A stretch of 64,000 nucleotides of DNA from Marinomonas profundi (lineage in GTDB: Bacteria > Pseudomonadota > Gammaproteobacteria > Pseudomonadales > Marinomonadaceae), in contig NZ_CP073013.1 of NCBI RefSeq assembly GCF_020694005.1, forward strand, positions 3,482,578 to 3,546,577, read 5' to 3'. The first letter of the stretch is position 1, and each line of letters opens with the position of its first letter. A program made the translations under genes and the position numbers. The notes beneath the pieces were generated by a model that saw only the letters and a list, made by a program, of their open reading frames with translations, was not told the origin of the DNA and did not search any database. Positions 55,440 through 64,000 of the stretch are shown in pieces.

Positions 55440-56245
55440 ATAGAAACGTGTCGTAGGTCTAAAATATCTTCTCTCGCTTCCACCCATGAAACGAGTCTGT
55501 GCATGTTTTTAGACGCCAAAGAGCTGCACAATGTTATCGTCCCTTCAACTTGAGACAGGGGATTTTGTAGCAAGCACATTGCTTCTGGATAAGTGGCTTC
55601 TAAACGGCGAATTAACTGAGCGGTTACCCCTGCACTGGGTTCGACAATGTCACACTCACTTCCCAGTGCTTGCTCAAACAAATGCTTCACCAAAGGATAA
55701 TGAGTACAAGCCAACACCAAGGTATCGATCTGTTGCGCGCGCATTGCTTGACTCAATTGTTGAATGGTCTCGGTCACTTTTGCTTGCGAATCAGGCCAAG
55801 CGTCGATGTCAAATGCTAAGGTTGCGCTGGACATAATAGACACCTCACTATCGGATTTCCACAGTGCAATTAATTGCTTTAAGCGTGGGCTTTGTGCCGT
55901 CACAGGCGTCGCTAACACAGCGACTTTGCGCTGTTTACTGAGTCTAAAGGCGGGTTTTACGGCAGGCTCTACCCCGATAACAGGCAATAAGGTACTGGCG
56001 CGGAGAGCATCAATGGCCGCCACCGTTGCGGTATTACAAGCCACCACAATCGCCGAGACCTTTTCCGTTTCGAAAAAGCGCCCTATCTTTACCAATCTAT
56101 CTTGCAATTGCGCCACACTTTTACTGCCATAAGGCGCGAAAGCATCATCGGCTAGATACAGCAAATCCAGATAAGGTTGTTTTTGGTGTATGGCATTGAG
56201 GATGGTTAAACCGCCAGCGCCTGAGTCCATTACCCCTACTTTCAA
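55436..56245 (-). CDS. murI: Glutamate racemase
   Basis: 269 residues. Makes D-glutamate for peptidoglycan. [13 protein letters not shown], Cys in VVACNTAT and Cys in LACTHYPLV (the two catalytic cysteines) are present; [11 protein letters not shown] carries the loop that is usually PYG. The start overlaps the murB stop by 4 bp (ATGA), so the two are translationally coupled. This neighbour is not usual beside murB, see findings. Confidence 0.95.
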   Translation of the reverse strand: MKVGVMDSGAGGLTILNAIHQKQPYLDLLYLADDAFAPYGSKSVAQLQDRLVKIGRFFETEKVSAIVVACNTATVAAIDALRASTLLPVIGVEPAVKPAFRLSKQRKVAVLATPVTAQSPRLKQLIALWKSDSEVSIMSSATLAFDIDAWPDSQAKVTETIQQLSQAMRAQQIDTLVLACTHYPLVKHLFEQALGSECDIVEPSAGVTAQLIRRLEATYPEAMCLLQNPLSQVEGTITLCSSLASKNMHRLVSWVEAREDILDLRHVSI

Positions 56246-57336
56246 CCCTGCGTCTCCATATTGGGCACATCAGCCTGAACCGGCGAGGGTAATTGAACTG
56301 GCTCACGCTCCAACTCAACGCCATAAAGCGTTGCGACAGAGTGTTTTATTTTTGCTTCCAGTTCCAGCAAGGCATCTGCGCTTTGTGTTGAATAATTCAC
56401 CAGCACTAACGCCTGCTTTTCATAGACTCCAACACCTTGATATTGTTTCCCTTTCCAACCGGCTTGATCGATCAGCCAGCCAGCGGCTAACTTAATCCCT
56501 TTTTCAAAGGGAAAAGACACTAAGGAAGGAAAGCGCGCTTTCAGTTGCGCATGTTGCGCGTGACTAATAATTGGGTTTTTGAAAAAACTGCCCGCGTTCG
56601 CCAACTCACTAGGATCTGGCAGCTTCTCCCGTCGCACTTCACACACGGTATCAAAGACCGCTTTAAGGCTTGGCTCACCTTTAACCCGCTCCGATAAACC
56701 ACCGTAGGTTAATAAAAGCGCGGCTTGCTTTTTAAGTGATAATTCCACCGCCGTAATGAATAAAGTGTCTTTCCATTTACCTTTAAAATAGCTGTCTCGA
56801 TAAGCTAAACCACAATCCTGAGCATTGACCCAATAGACATCACCAGACAGCGCATTAATCACTTGAACCCGAACTAAAACGTCTTTTATTTCCACACCGT
56901 AAGCGCCGATATTTTGCACAGGGGCGGCTCCCACCGTGCCGGGAATTAGCGCTAAGTTTTCAATACCAAACCAGCCTTGTGTGACCGTAAAGGCCACTAA
57001 CTGATGCCAGTTTTCCCCTGCAGCAACGGTTAGACCGACCAAATTGCCACCTTGCTCTCTGACGTTTATGCCCGTTAAACGGTTGATAATCACCAACCCC
57101 GACACATCCGCAGCAATAAGCAAATTACTGCCGCCGCCAATCATAGTCACTGGCTGTTTAAACTCTTTGGCCCATGCCAATAACGCCTTTAACGACGCGA
57201 TACTGTCTGCGACCGCAAAGTATTCGGCACGGTAAGCAAAACGAAACGTGTTATAAGCCGCTAAAGAAATGTTTCTCTGAATCGCGTCTTCGACGCTTTG
57301 GGCTAAATAGTCTGTGGTATTAAATCGCATTATCAT
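56242..57336 (-). CDS. murB: UDP-N-acetylenolpyruvoylglucosamine reductase
   Basis: 364 residues. FAD-dependent step of UDP-N-acetylmuramate synthesis. [16 protein letters not shown], the FAD loop [35 protein letters not shown] (substrate), and [22 protein letters not shown] is the catalytic serine motif of the longer type I MurB. ATG at 57336 or 57330 could start it. 60 bp after the Trm112-like gene. Confidence 0.96.
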   Translation of the reverse strand: MIMRFNTTDYLAQSVEDAIQRNISLAAYNTFRFAYRAEYFAVADSIASLKALLAWAKEFKQPVTMIGGGSNLLIAADVSGLVIINRLTGINVREQGGNLVGLTVAAGENWHQLVAFTVTQGWFGIENLALIPGTVGAAPVQNIGAYGVEIKDVLVRVQVINALSGDVYWVNAQDCGLAYRDSYFKGKWKDTLFITAVELSLKKQAALLLTYGGLSERVKGEPSLKAVFDTVCEVRREKLPDPSELANAGSFFKNPIISHAQHAQLKARFPSLVSFPFEKGIKLAAGWLIDQAGWKGKQYQGVGVYEKQALVLVNYSTQSADALLELEAKIKHSVATLYGVELEREPVQLPSPVQADVPNMETQG

Positions 57337-57396
57337 GGGCTAGCTTAATTTTCTCTTTCTGACACATTTTAAACAGCGTCAGCTGCTTTTGCGCTT

Positions 57397-57594
57397 TCAC
57401 TTTGACGAGCCTGACTCTAGGCGCTCATCTGCCGTCAAAGTACGGGCTTCTGTTTCTAATAATACCGGGATACCATCACGGATCGGATACGCCATACCAC
57501 CCACTTTACTGATCAACTCGCTCCCGTCTTTGCTCAAGGTAAGCGTGGCTTTGGTCACTGGGCAAACAAGGATATCTAATAAGGTTTTATTCAT
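57397..57594 (-). CDS. ycaR: Trm112-family protein (YcaR-like)
   Basis: 65 residues. [16 protein letters not shown] and the end of the Trm112 fold match YcaR, a small zinc-ribbon relative, though only one cysteine (CPVTK) is retained in the usual Cys pattern. Function unknown. It starts 1 bp after lpxK ends, its conserved neighbour. Confidence 0.88.
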   Translation of the reverse strand: MNKTLLDILVCPVTKATLTLSKDGSELISKVGGMAYPIRDGIPVLLETEARTLTADERLESGSSK

Positions 57595-57595
57595 G

Positions 57596-58624
57596 CTAAT
57601 GATCCACTTTTATAAGGTTTAATTTTTCTAGAAAAGCGTGCTGAAAACACTCTGGCAATTGCAAAGACACCGGTAAGTACCAAATATTTTCATTCACTAC
57701 GCTAAGAGATTGACATTTTACCGCGTCTTTTTCCGTCATGATAATGGCCCTGTCAGCAGGTATGTCATTCTTGTCAAACGCATGGTGATCGGCAAACCAT
57801 TGATGAGTCGTATGCTTTTTTTGCAAGCCGAGTTGCTCTAAGGTGTCAATGAAACGTTCAGGGTTACCAATGCCAGCCATAATATGCCATTTTGTATGAG
57901 AGACAAATGCTTGCTGGCAATCTAAACGCCTTGCACCATCCAAAGACATCAACCTGCTTGGAATAAGCGGCGCCAAGGTAATTGGCAACGACAGTTTTTC
58001 AAGGGCGTCTGTCATTTCATGGGACACACTCACCACAAAATCAACTTCTTTGAGTCGCTCAACCGGCTCTCTCAATGGCCCGACTGGCAACAATTGACCA
58101 TTTCCCACACCGCGTTTGGCATCCAACATGGCGACTTCAATATCTCTATTGAGTTGATAATGCTGCATACCATCATCACTGATGACCACATCCACATCGG
58201 TGGTCGCCAGAAGATATTTAACCGCCTCATCTCTTTTTGAAAACACTACCATTGGGCAAGCCGCTCGGCGCACCAACATGACGGGTTCATCCCCCACCGC
58301 CAAGGTTGAGCTTTCTGGATAAACTGGGGTTGGCACGGTTATTTTTGCACCATGTCCTCGTGAAACAATACCGGGGCGATAACCGTGCGCTTTTAAGAGT
58401 TGGCACAGGGCTACTACCATGGGCGACTTCCCCGTCCCTCCAACGCTAATGTTCCCCACTACCACAACGGGAACAGGAGCGCGGTAGGATTTTTTCGACT
58501 GTTCTAAAAAAGCGCGCCTTTTGTTGAGCACCAATCGTCTAATGAGAGGCTGCAGAGGCCGAAAGACATTTGTCCAACCACAACGGCCATACCAAGAACG
58601 TGTAAACAACGACTCAACACTCAC
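57596..58624 (-). CDS. lpxK: Tetraacyldisaccharide 4'-kinase
   Basis: 342 residues. Phosphorylates the lipid A disaccharide 1-phosphate at the 4' position at the inner membrane. Walker A GGTGKSP within [15 protein letters not shown], the hydrophobic N-terminal anchor ([20 protein letters not shown]), and [13 protein letters not shown] with the catalytic Asp. The start is GTG at 58624, overlapping the exbD stop as GTGA. Confidence 0.95.
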   Translation of the reverse strand: MSVESLFTRSWYGRCGWTNVFRPLQPLIRRLVLNKRRAFLEQSKKSYRAPVPVVVVGNISVGGTGKSPMVVALCQLLKAHGYRPGIVSRGHGAKITVPTPVYPESSTLAVGDEPVMLVRRAACPMVVFSKRDEAVKYLLATTDVDVVISDDGMQHYQLNRDIEVAMLDAKRGVGNGQLLPVGPLREPVERLKEVDFVVSVSHEMTDALEKLSLPITLAPLIPSRLMSLDGARRLDCQQAFVSHTKWHIMAGIGNPERFIDTLEQLGLQKKHTTHQWFADHHAFDKNDIPADRAIIMTEKDAVKCQSLSVVNENIWYLPVSLQLPECFQHAFLEKLNLIKVDH

Positions 58625-59043
58625 TGAATAGGCTCTTTCTGTGCGGTGTGAGCAAGCTTGCTGATACCCAGCGAGGCAGCGGCGTCATAAACTCTAAGCA
58701 CCATATCATAAGAAGATTTAGCGTCTGCGGTGATAATTAAAGGACGCGTATAATCCCCTTCCGTAACTTCTTTTAAGCCTTGCACCAGAGTGCTGACTTT
58801 TTCGTTAATCAACGTTTGGCCATTAATCACATATTGACCATCGGCGGTAATAATCAATTCAACGTTTTTTGTACGGTCAGAACTAGGAGCATTAGAGGTT
58901 GCCGTTGGTAAATCTATGGTGAGCTCTGTGCTTTGATTAAATGTGGTACTGACCATAAAGAAAATCAGCAGCAAAAAGACCACGTCGATCAAAGGCGTTA
59001 AATTAATCTGCACGTCATCTATTTTTTGACGTCGAAATTTCAC
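58621..59043 (-). CDS. exbD: ExbD/TolR-family biopolymer transport protein
   Basis: 140 residues. Single N-terminal membrane helix with the conserved aspartate in LTPLIDVVFLLLIFFMVSTT, then a periplasmic domain (TIDLPTATSNAPSSDRTKNV onward). Pairs with ExbB to couple proton motive force to an outer-membrane process. Overlaps exbB by 4 bp (ATGA) and lpxK by 4. No tonB gene is beside it. Confidence 0.92.
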   Translation of the reverse strand: MKFRRQKIDDVQINLTPLIDVVFLLLIFFMVSTTFNQSTELTIDLPTATSNAPSSDRTKNVELIITADGQYVINGQTLINEKVSTLVQGLKEVTEGDYTRPLIITADAKSSYDMVLRVYDAAASLGISKLAHTAQKEPIQ

Positions 59044-59678
59044 TGGGCAGCTCCTGTTTTATCTCGATCACCATGTAAGGAGTCAATCAATTTGGTGGAC
59101 TGCTGCTCCATCGTCACGACTAACTCATCGATACGACGACTAAAAAAACGATGGAAAATTAAAGCCGGAATGGCCACGCCCAATCCAGCTGCCGTGGTTA
59201 ACAAGGCTTCTGATATACCGCCAGCCAATAACGCCGTATTACCCGCCCCACTTTCCATCAACACGGAAAAGACTTTAATCATTCCAACCACAGTACCCAA
59301 CAAGCCTAGCAAGGGTGAGATTGCTGCGATCGTACCAAGAGTATTCATAAAACGTTCTAGTTCATGAATCACATGACTGGCCGCTTCTTGGACACTTTCT
59401 TTCATTGAGTTACGGCCATGTTTAGAGTTCAGAAGACCCGCCGCAAAAATAGACGCCAAGCCGGTTTTGGCTTGCATAGAACGAATATATTCGAGGCTCA
59501 TTCTATCGTCTCGTAATCGTGTCATCACCTCAGACAACAGCCCTTTTGGTGCCACATTTTTTTTGCGCAAGGTCCAAAACCGCTCAAGAATAATCGCCAA
59601 TGTTAGAATCGAACAAGCCATTAATGGCCACATGAAAAAACCACCCGTCTGAATAAAAGCTAACACGTTGCTCTCCAA
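59040..59678 (-). CDS. exbB: ExbB/TolQ-family proton channel protein
   Basis: 212 residues. Three membrane helices (MWPLMACSILTLAIILERFW, a middle pair with PLLGLLGTVVGMIKVFS, and ISEALLTTAAGLGVAIPALI), the MotA/TolQ/ExbB signature. It starts 1 bp after comEC ends. Partner of ExbD next to it. Confidence 0.92.
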   Translation of the reverse strand: MESNVLAFIQTGGFFMWPLMACSILTLAIILERFWTLRKKNVAPKGLLSEVMTRLRDDRMSLEYIRSMQAKTGLASIFAAGLLNSKHGRNSMKESVQEAASHVIHELERFMNTLGTIAAISPLLGLLGTVVGMIKVFSVLMESGAGNTALLAGGISEALLTTAAGLGVAIPALIFHRFFSRRIDELVVTMEQQSTKLIDSLHGDRDKTGAAQ

Positions 59679-59679
59679 A

Positions 59680-61590
59680 TTAAATTTGACTGTAATTTAA
59701 CACACTCTCTAACTTTTCTACACGCTTGCAAGTGTCAGATTTTAAGAGAAAAAACGAATATACGCAGGAAGAGTGACGCAATGAAATTTGGCCATTTGAA
59801 AAATAAAAAAACAAGGATTCACCCTCCGCAACCACCAGCCAATTTATTTGTAAGGCATGCAAAACAGCCAACACACTTGGTGGCTCTTTTTTTTGCAGAA
59901 TCACCCAATCAATATCCGCCTGCAGAAGCGTAGCAGCGGTCAATGCTGAGCTTAAACGGGGCGACAAAATATAACGCCCCTCGTCTTTCACCTTCAAATA
60001 AGACTGAATCATCAGCCGGTCCATTTGATTATCCGCCCAGCCATTTAATAATAAAATCTCCCCCTGTTTTTTTAACACCAGCGTCCGATTAATATTTTCC
60101 AGTGAGATATCCGCTTTGGAAGGGCCAAACAATATGGAATAAAACAACACACACCAGATGCACAAGGCCCCCATCATGCCTCGCTTTAACGGACTCTGGT
60201 ACACCCAATAGCACACCAGAAACAGCATGAGAAAACGCGGTACAGGCGAAGAAAACACATCAAAATGCAGCAAAGGCGCAGAAAAAACCAACCATTCCAA
60301 TGCTCGCATCACATAAACGAGTAAGCCTTCCAGCATCCCATAGCCAAGCGTCGAACCAAACACGAGTGTCTCTAAGCAAGCCAGTAAAACCCATGGAAAC
60401 CAAATAAAAGCCGCCAAGGGAATCAGCACAATGTTAACCAAGATAGCGCTACTGGAAATAGCCTCTTGCCAGCCAAGAATCAACACCATGGATGCGGTAC
60501 TCAACATGACTTGCACCATAACCAAACGAGACCAAGCGGTTGAAATCTGGCAAAAGCCAATTAGCAAATACACCATGCTAAACGAAAGCCAGAGCCCAGG
60601 ACTTAATAACGTTCTAGGAGAAAACAGTAAAACCAACCAGAGCGCAAAAGTGATAATACGGTAAGGAGACACCTTCAACGCCATCATTCGAGCACACAAG
60701 TAGACACTTAACATGATCGACGCCCTAACCACGGGTTCTCCCCAATTCGTAATATAGGCATACCCAAGTAGCAGAGGAATAACAATAATCACATCATAAT
60801 GCCAACGGCTCACCCCCGAGAGCAGTATTGCCCTCGGGCTCAACCACCAAATAAGGCGGCTAATAACACTGCCTATGGCAAACATAAAACCCGTGTGCAA
60901 ACCAGAAACCACAAAAAGGTGCGCCAAGCCTAAGGTACGAACCACCCAAGTATCTCGCTCAGTCCACAAATCATCGCTGCCCAATAAAAGCGCTTTAGAG
61001 AATCGCCAATGATCAAACCCAGAAAAAGCATGATCCAAATAGGCAAACAGCTGATTTCTCAGCGGCATCACGGCAGAGTGCAACTGAGACTCATCGGCAT
61101 CGGCAAAACGTATCCCTAACTGTGCCCGCTGATGCTTGACATAGAGATTTCTCTGCCACCAAGGGCCCTCTTTATCGGCTGGTACAAGACTAACAACCTC
61201 GCCTTCTACCCAGCGCCCTTGTTTAGTCAAAAGCGAGCTTAAGATGAAGTCATCCAACGTGTGGCGAACACCATCAGAAGAAAAGAACTGGACGCTGACA
61301 TAGTTTTTTCTAAACGGCACCGAGCTTAGCGATGACTCAGCAACCACCAGCTGCCGAGCGTCAAAATCAACCGACACCGAGTCACCAATCTGCACACTAA
61401 GTGGTGGGCTTTCTGGAAATTCATGATAGAGAATGGAAATAAAGGATAGAAGTGTCAAAAGCAATGCGATTAAACGCTTTGTACGCATTAGATAGAGACA
61501 CACTAGAATGATGTGCGTAGAATACAGCCAGAAATAGTGGCTCGGCACCAATATGGCGCCCATCAATACGGATAAACTACTTAGTAACAT
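59680..61590 (-). CDS. ComEC/Rec2-family DNA-uptake channel-like protein lacking the MBL motif
   Basis: 636 residues; ComEC proteins are usually 750-800. N-terminal membrane helices (about 1-60), an OB-like domain, then the competence core: RTLGLAHLFVVSGLHTGFMF at about 218-237 and EPVVRASIMLS at 285-295, followed by several helices to about 487. The C-terminal domain (about 488-636) aligns only loosely with a metallo-beta-lactamase: LLNGWADNQMDRL occurs in place of the usual D-x-G strand, and no HxHxDH motif is seen anywhere. ATG 61590 has AAGGAGGT four bases upstream. The exbB start lies one base past its stop, so no room remains for a missing end. Confidence 0.78.
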   Translation of the reverse strand: MLLSSLSVLMGAILVPSHYFWLYSTHIILVCLYLMRTKRLIALLLTLLSFISILYHEFPESPPLSVQIGDSVSVDFDARQLVVAESSLSSVPFRKNYVSVQFFSSDGVRHTLDDFILSSLLTKQGRWVEGEVVSLVPADKEGPWWQRNLYVKHQRAQLGIRFADADESQLHSAVMPLRNQLFAYLDHAFSGFDHWRFSKALLLGSDDLWTERDTWVVRTLGLAHLFVVSGLHTGFMFAIGSVISRLIWWLSPRAILLSGVSRWHYDVIIVIPLLLGYAYITNWGEPVVRASIMLSVYLCARMMALKVSPYRIITFALWLVLLFSPRTLLSPGLWLSFSMVYLLIGFCQISTAWSRLVMVQVMLSTASMVLILGWQEAISSSAILVNIVLIPLAAFIWFPWVLLACLETLVFGSTLGYGMLEGLLVYVMRALEWLVFSAPLLHFDVFSSPVPRFLMLFLVCYWVYQSPLKRGMMGALCIWCVLFYSILFGPSKADISLENINRTLVLKKQGEILLLNGWADNQMDRLMIQSYLKVKDEGRYILSPRLSSALTAATLLQADIDWVILQKKEPPSVLAVLHALQINWLVVAEGESLFFYFSNGQISLRHSSCVYSFFLLKSDTCKRVEKLESVLNYSQI

Positions 61591-61634
61591 AAGACCTCCT
61601 TGTCTTAAATTGCTAAATTATTTTTCACCTAACT

Positions 61635-62147
61635 ATGCCAAAAAATTATCTAAAAAAAATCATACCTAACTCAGAAAAGCTGAGACAAAGTAAAGCGCTA
61701 GGTCTATTAGGGTCTCAAATTTATGAGGCTAATTTATGGCACCTCAACCGCAAATCTGTCGCTCGGGCATTTTTTAATGGCTTGTTTTGGGCCTTTATTC
61801 CCATGCCTTTTCAGATGCTCGCCTCGGCCTTACTCGCTATTCCCTTACGCGCCAACATCCCATTGTCGATTGCATTAGTGTGGATCACAAACCCCCTCAC
61901 TATGCCTTTTGTATTTTATTGCAACTACAAAGTAGGCACCTTAATACTGGGTGCTCAAGACAAAAAAGACTTCCAACTTTCTGTCGAATGGATCTGGGAT
62001 AAATTGGAGCACATTTGGCTGCCGCTCTATGTTGGCTCATTCATCTCTGGTCTCGTCGTTGGTGCTATCAGCTATGTCCTTATTACCATCTTATGGCGAC
62101 TGCATGTGATTAAACGCTGGAAAGAACGCACCCTTCGCAATAAATAA
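61635..62147 (+). CDS. DUF2062 membrane protein
   Basis: 170 residues. AFIPMPFQMLASALLAIPLR and IALVWITNPLTMPFVFYCNY are DUF2062 signatures; three or four hydrophobic segments predict an inner-membrane protein. Function unknown. It is divergent from comEC with a 44-bp gap; the same neighbourhood (lol genes, DUF2062, comEC) is found in Pseudomonas. Confidence 0.85.
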   Translation: MPKNYLKKIIPNSEKLRQSKALGLLGSQIYEANLWHLNRKSVARAFFNGLFWAFIPMPFQMLASALLAIPLRANIPLSIALVWITNPLTMPFVFYCNYKVGTLILGAQDKKDFQLSVEWIWDKLEHIWLPLYVGSFISGLVVGAISYVLITILWRLHVIKRWKERTLRNK

Positions 62148-62221
62148 CACCTCAAAGCATTTAAAAAATGCCGACAAAAAGCCAAAAATATCCGTGAATC
62201 TAGCCTTTAATCTTTTACCGC

Positions 62222-62908
62222 TTACTTTAGCCTATGCAAGGCACCCTGCGATAAGCGATGAGCAGAATCCATCCATCCCAGCATTTTTTCATCATGCGTC
62301 ACCACCAGAAAAGCCATATTGTAAGTCACTTTTAACTCGTTAATCAGGTTCTGAATTTCTAACGACGTGGCTTCATCTAAGTTTCCTGTTGGTTCATCCA
62401 TCAACACGCAAGCCGGACGATTCGCCAGTGCGCGGGCAATCGCCACACGCTGCCGTTCTCCGCCAGAGAGTTGTGAAGGCTTATGATCTAGCCGATCTTT
62501 TAACCCCACCTGTGCCAACAATGTTTCTCCGCGCTGCTTTGCTTCCTGCTTATTCATGCCCGCAATCCACATCGGCATGAGCACGTTTTCTAAGGCGCTA
62601 AATTCCGCTAATAAATGGTGAAACTGATACACAAAGCCCATTTCTTTATTGCGCATTTTAGCGCGTTTTGCATCACTAATACTGGACCAAGAAACCTGCG
62701 CCAACTTAACATCGCCAGTCGTGGCCAAATCCAACCCCGCCAACAAATTCAGCAAGGTGGTTTTACCAGATCCAGAAGCCCCAACAATAGCGCAAGCCTC
62801 GCCTTTGTTTAGTGTTAAATCAATAGAGTGAAATACCTCAATAACCTGCTTACCGTCTTGGTATTGTTTAGACAGCGAATGACACTCTAGAACGATATTA
62901 TTACTCAT
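62222..62908 (-). CDS. lolD: Lipoprotein-releasing ABC ATPase LolD
   Basis: 228 residues. Powers extraction of lipoproteins from the inner membrane. Walker A GASGSGKTT, signature LSGGERQRVAIARAL, Walker B VLMDEPTGNLD, and the LolD-type Q-loop FVYQFHHLLAEFSALENVLM. Its start overlaps the lolC stop by 8 bp. No lolE follows; the next gene is DUF2062 on the other strand. Confidence 0.95.
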   Translation of the reverse strand: MSNNIVLECHSLSKQYQDGKQVIEVFHSIDLTLNKGEACAIVGASGSGKTTLLNLLAGLDLATTGDVKLAQVSWSSISDAKRAKMRNKEMGFVYQFHHLLAEFSALENVLMPMWIAGMNKQEAKQRGETLLAQVGLKDRLDHKPSQLSGGERQRVAIARALANRPACVLMDEPTGNLDEATSLEIQNLINELKVTYNMAFLVVTHDEKMLGWMDSAHRLSQGALHRLK

Positions 62909-64000
62909 AACGTAATGCCTCTGCTGGCTCTACTTTGGAAGCTCGCCAAGCGGGGTAAATCGTCGCGGCAACCGTCATAATAAAGGCTGATATGACAATA
63001 AGCCTCACATCAGACCATTCTAGCTGTGATGGCAAATAATTAATAAAGTACACATCCGCATTCAAAAACTGAACATTTAATAATGTCTGCATGGCGGCAA
63101 TAAGATCGCTCACGTTCAGCGCTAAGGCCACCCCTGAGACGACACCAATCAAGGTGCCCAGCATACCAATAAACACGCCTTGAACAATAAACACCCACAT
63201 CACTTGAGCCGAGGTTAAGCCCATGGTTCGAAGAATCGCAATATCATTACGCTTATCCGTTACCACCATGACCAAGGTCGAGACAATATTAAAAGCCGCC
63301 ACCGCAACAATAAGTAAAAGCAACAAACCTATCATGGTTTTTTCCATCTGAATGGCTTGAAACAAATTTCCGTGAGTACGAGTCCAATCACTCACCCGAT
63401 TTTGACCTGGCACTTCACGGGCGATATCCCAAATACGAGTCGGGGCAACAAACAGATCATCAAACGAAATTCTCAAGGCTTCAGCATCGTCGCCTTTATA
63501 GCGCTTGAGTTTGGCCGCGTCTTTTATATTGATATAAGCCAAGCTACTGTCTAATTCAGCTCCCACCTCAAAGGTACCCACGACAGTGAAACGCTTCAGT
63601 ACTGGCGCAACACCGGCAATAGAGACATTGGCCTTAGGTAAAATGGCCGTGACTTTATCGCCAATCTCCACCCGCAGCATTTTGGCGAGCTGCGCCCCTA
63701 AAACGATACCAAAACGCGTTTCATTGAGCGCATTAAGTGAACCTGAAGCCATGTTGTCATCAATAATAGAAACCTTTTTTTCCATCTCTGGATTGATGCC
63801 ATTCAAGATAGCACCATGAACGCTTTGACCCGATTGAAACATGACCTGCGCTTGAATATGAGGAGCAACCCCAACCACGTTGGGCATTTTTTCAACCAAT
63901 TTGGCGGTACCACGCCAATCGTCTAAAACAGGCGAGCCCCATAAAGTAGCGTGAGGCACCATACCTAAAATTCGTTGTCGTAACTCCCTATCAAAGCCGT
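62901..64000 (-). CDS. lolC: LolC/LolE/LolF-family lipoprotein-releasing permease, 5' truncated
   Basis: The frame runs off the window: codons before the ATG at 63962 read GFDRELRQRILG, which is the family sequence after the first membrane helix, so the start is beyond 64000. Visible: a periplasmic domain (about 250 residues) and three C-terminal helices (LLLLLIVAVAAFNIVSTLVM, VFIVQGVFIGMLGTLIGVVS, VISAFIMTVAATIYPAW), ending KVEPAEALRYE. Forms the membrane part of the Lol exporter with LolD. Whether it is LolC or a homodimeric LolF cannot be decided here. Confidence 0.92.
   Translation of the reverse strand, partial: GFDRELRQRILGMVPHATLWGSPVLDDWRGTAKLVEKMPNVVGVAPHIQAQVMFQSGQSVHGAILNGINPEMEKKVSIIDDNMASGSLNALNETRFGIVLGAQLAKMLRVEIGDKVTAILPKANVSIAGVAPVLKRFTVVGTFEVGAELDSSLAYINIKDAAKLKRYKGDDAEALRISFDDLFVAPTRIWDIAREVPGQNRVSDWTRTHGNLFQAIQMEKTMIGLLLLLIVAVAAFNIVSTLVMVVTDKRNDIAILRTMGLTSAQVMWVFIVQGVFIGMLGTLIGVVSGVALALNVSDLIAAMQTLLNVQFLNADVYFINYLPSQLEWSDVRLIVISAFIMTVAATIYPAWRASKVEPAEALRYE

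Noticed and set aside
59679-59760. Frameshift explanation for the missing MBL domain of the ComEC-like protein
   Set aside because: The stop is followed after one base by exbB, leaving no room for a displaced C-terminal domain, and the last 150 residues read as continuous protein.
62148-62221. GCATTT-AAA-AAATGC hairpin as terminator between DUF2062 and lolD
   Set aside because: Six AT-rich base pairs and no proper T-tract after the stem on either strand.

Overview
The window is chromosomal housekeeping DNA of a gammaproteobacterium with moderate GC. Gene content and order (leuC-leuD-leuB-asd with a divergent LysR gene; exbB-exbD-lpxK-ycaR-murB; bepA/tusA/perM; moaC-moaD-moaE; metH with cobO; ydiJ; acnB; efpL) fit the Oceanospirillales/Pseudomonadales, and a marine Marinomonas-like organism is my best guess. 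That placement is inference from remembered gene orders, not a search.

Layout. 0-10.5 kb: tail of a PLP ornithine/lysine-type decarboxylase, a MOSC protein, the ABC-F protein YbiT, a cyclic-nucleotide-binding-like protein, RidA, the corrinoid adenosyltransferase CobO, cobalamin-dependent MetH, and an unusual lipoprotein with a long coiled coil and a C-terminal membrane anchor. 10.5-17.5 kb: a minus-strand row of pepN, a DUF2797 protein, a DUF1315 protein, a rhomboid protease, nadK and a PLP deaminase/desulfhydrase. 17.5-27.4 kb: ydiJ-type FAD/Fe-S dehydrogenase, a spermidine-synthase-fold protein, miaE, a membrane protein joining a pseudokinase to an FGE-like domain, and a long-form acnB. 27.5-33.1 kb: hpf, a gene-poor stretch with a 12-bp tandem repeat, then the leucine operon leuCDB with asd. 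33.1-43 kb: LysR, MFS transporter, GH13 alpha-glucosidase, perM, tusA, bepA, a small exported protein, a solitary tyrosine recombinase and moaCDE. 43-51 kb: a 7TM-DISM/EAL phosphodiesterase, a membrane J-domain/SH3 protein, trmJ, efpL, an M14 carboxypeptidase, an acidic unknown and a MarC-family protein. 51-64 kb: pgm, a KAS III-like synthase, a patatin, then an envelope-biogenesis cluster murI-murB-ycaR-lpxK-exbD-exbB-comEC, DUF2062, and lolD with a truncated lolC/lolF.

How the genes work together. CobO makes adenosylcobalamin while MetH uses methylcobalamin, so the two share corrinoid supply. leuCDB catalyse the middle steps of leucine synthesis and asd opens the aspartate family. moaCDE build molybdopterin. 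The 55-64 kb cluster covers peptidoglycan precursors (murI, murB), lipid A (lpxK), energised envelope transport (exbBD) and lipoprotein release (lolCD).

No prophage, IS element, CRISPR array, rRNA or tRNA was recognised. The observations most worth following are the double pseudo-enzyme at 22.6 kb, the possible outer-to-inner-membrane bridging lipoprotein at 8.9 kb, the J-domain/TM/SH3 protein at 45.7 kb, a ComEC-like channel without a metallo-beta-lactamase motif, loss of kdsB from its usual place beside lpxK, and the possible LolDF-type exporter.
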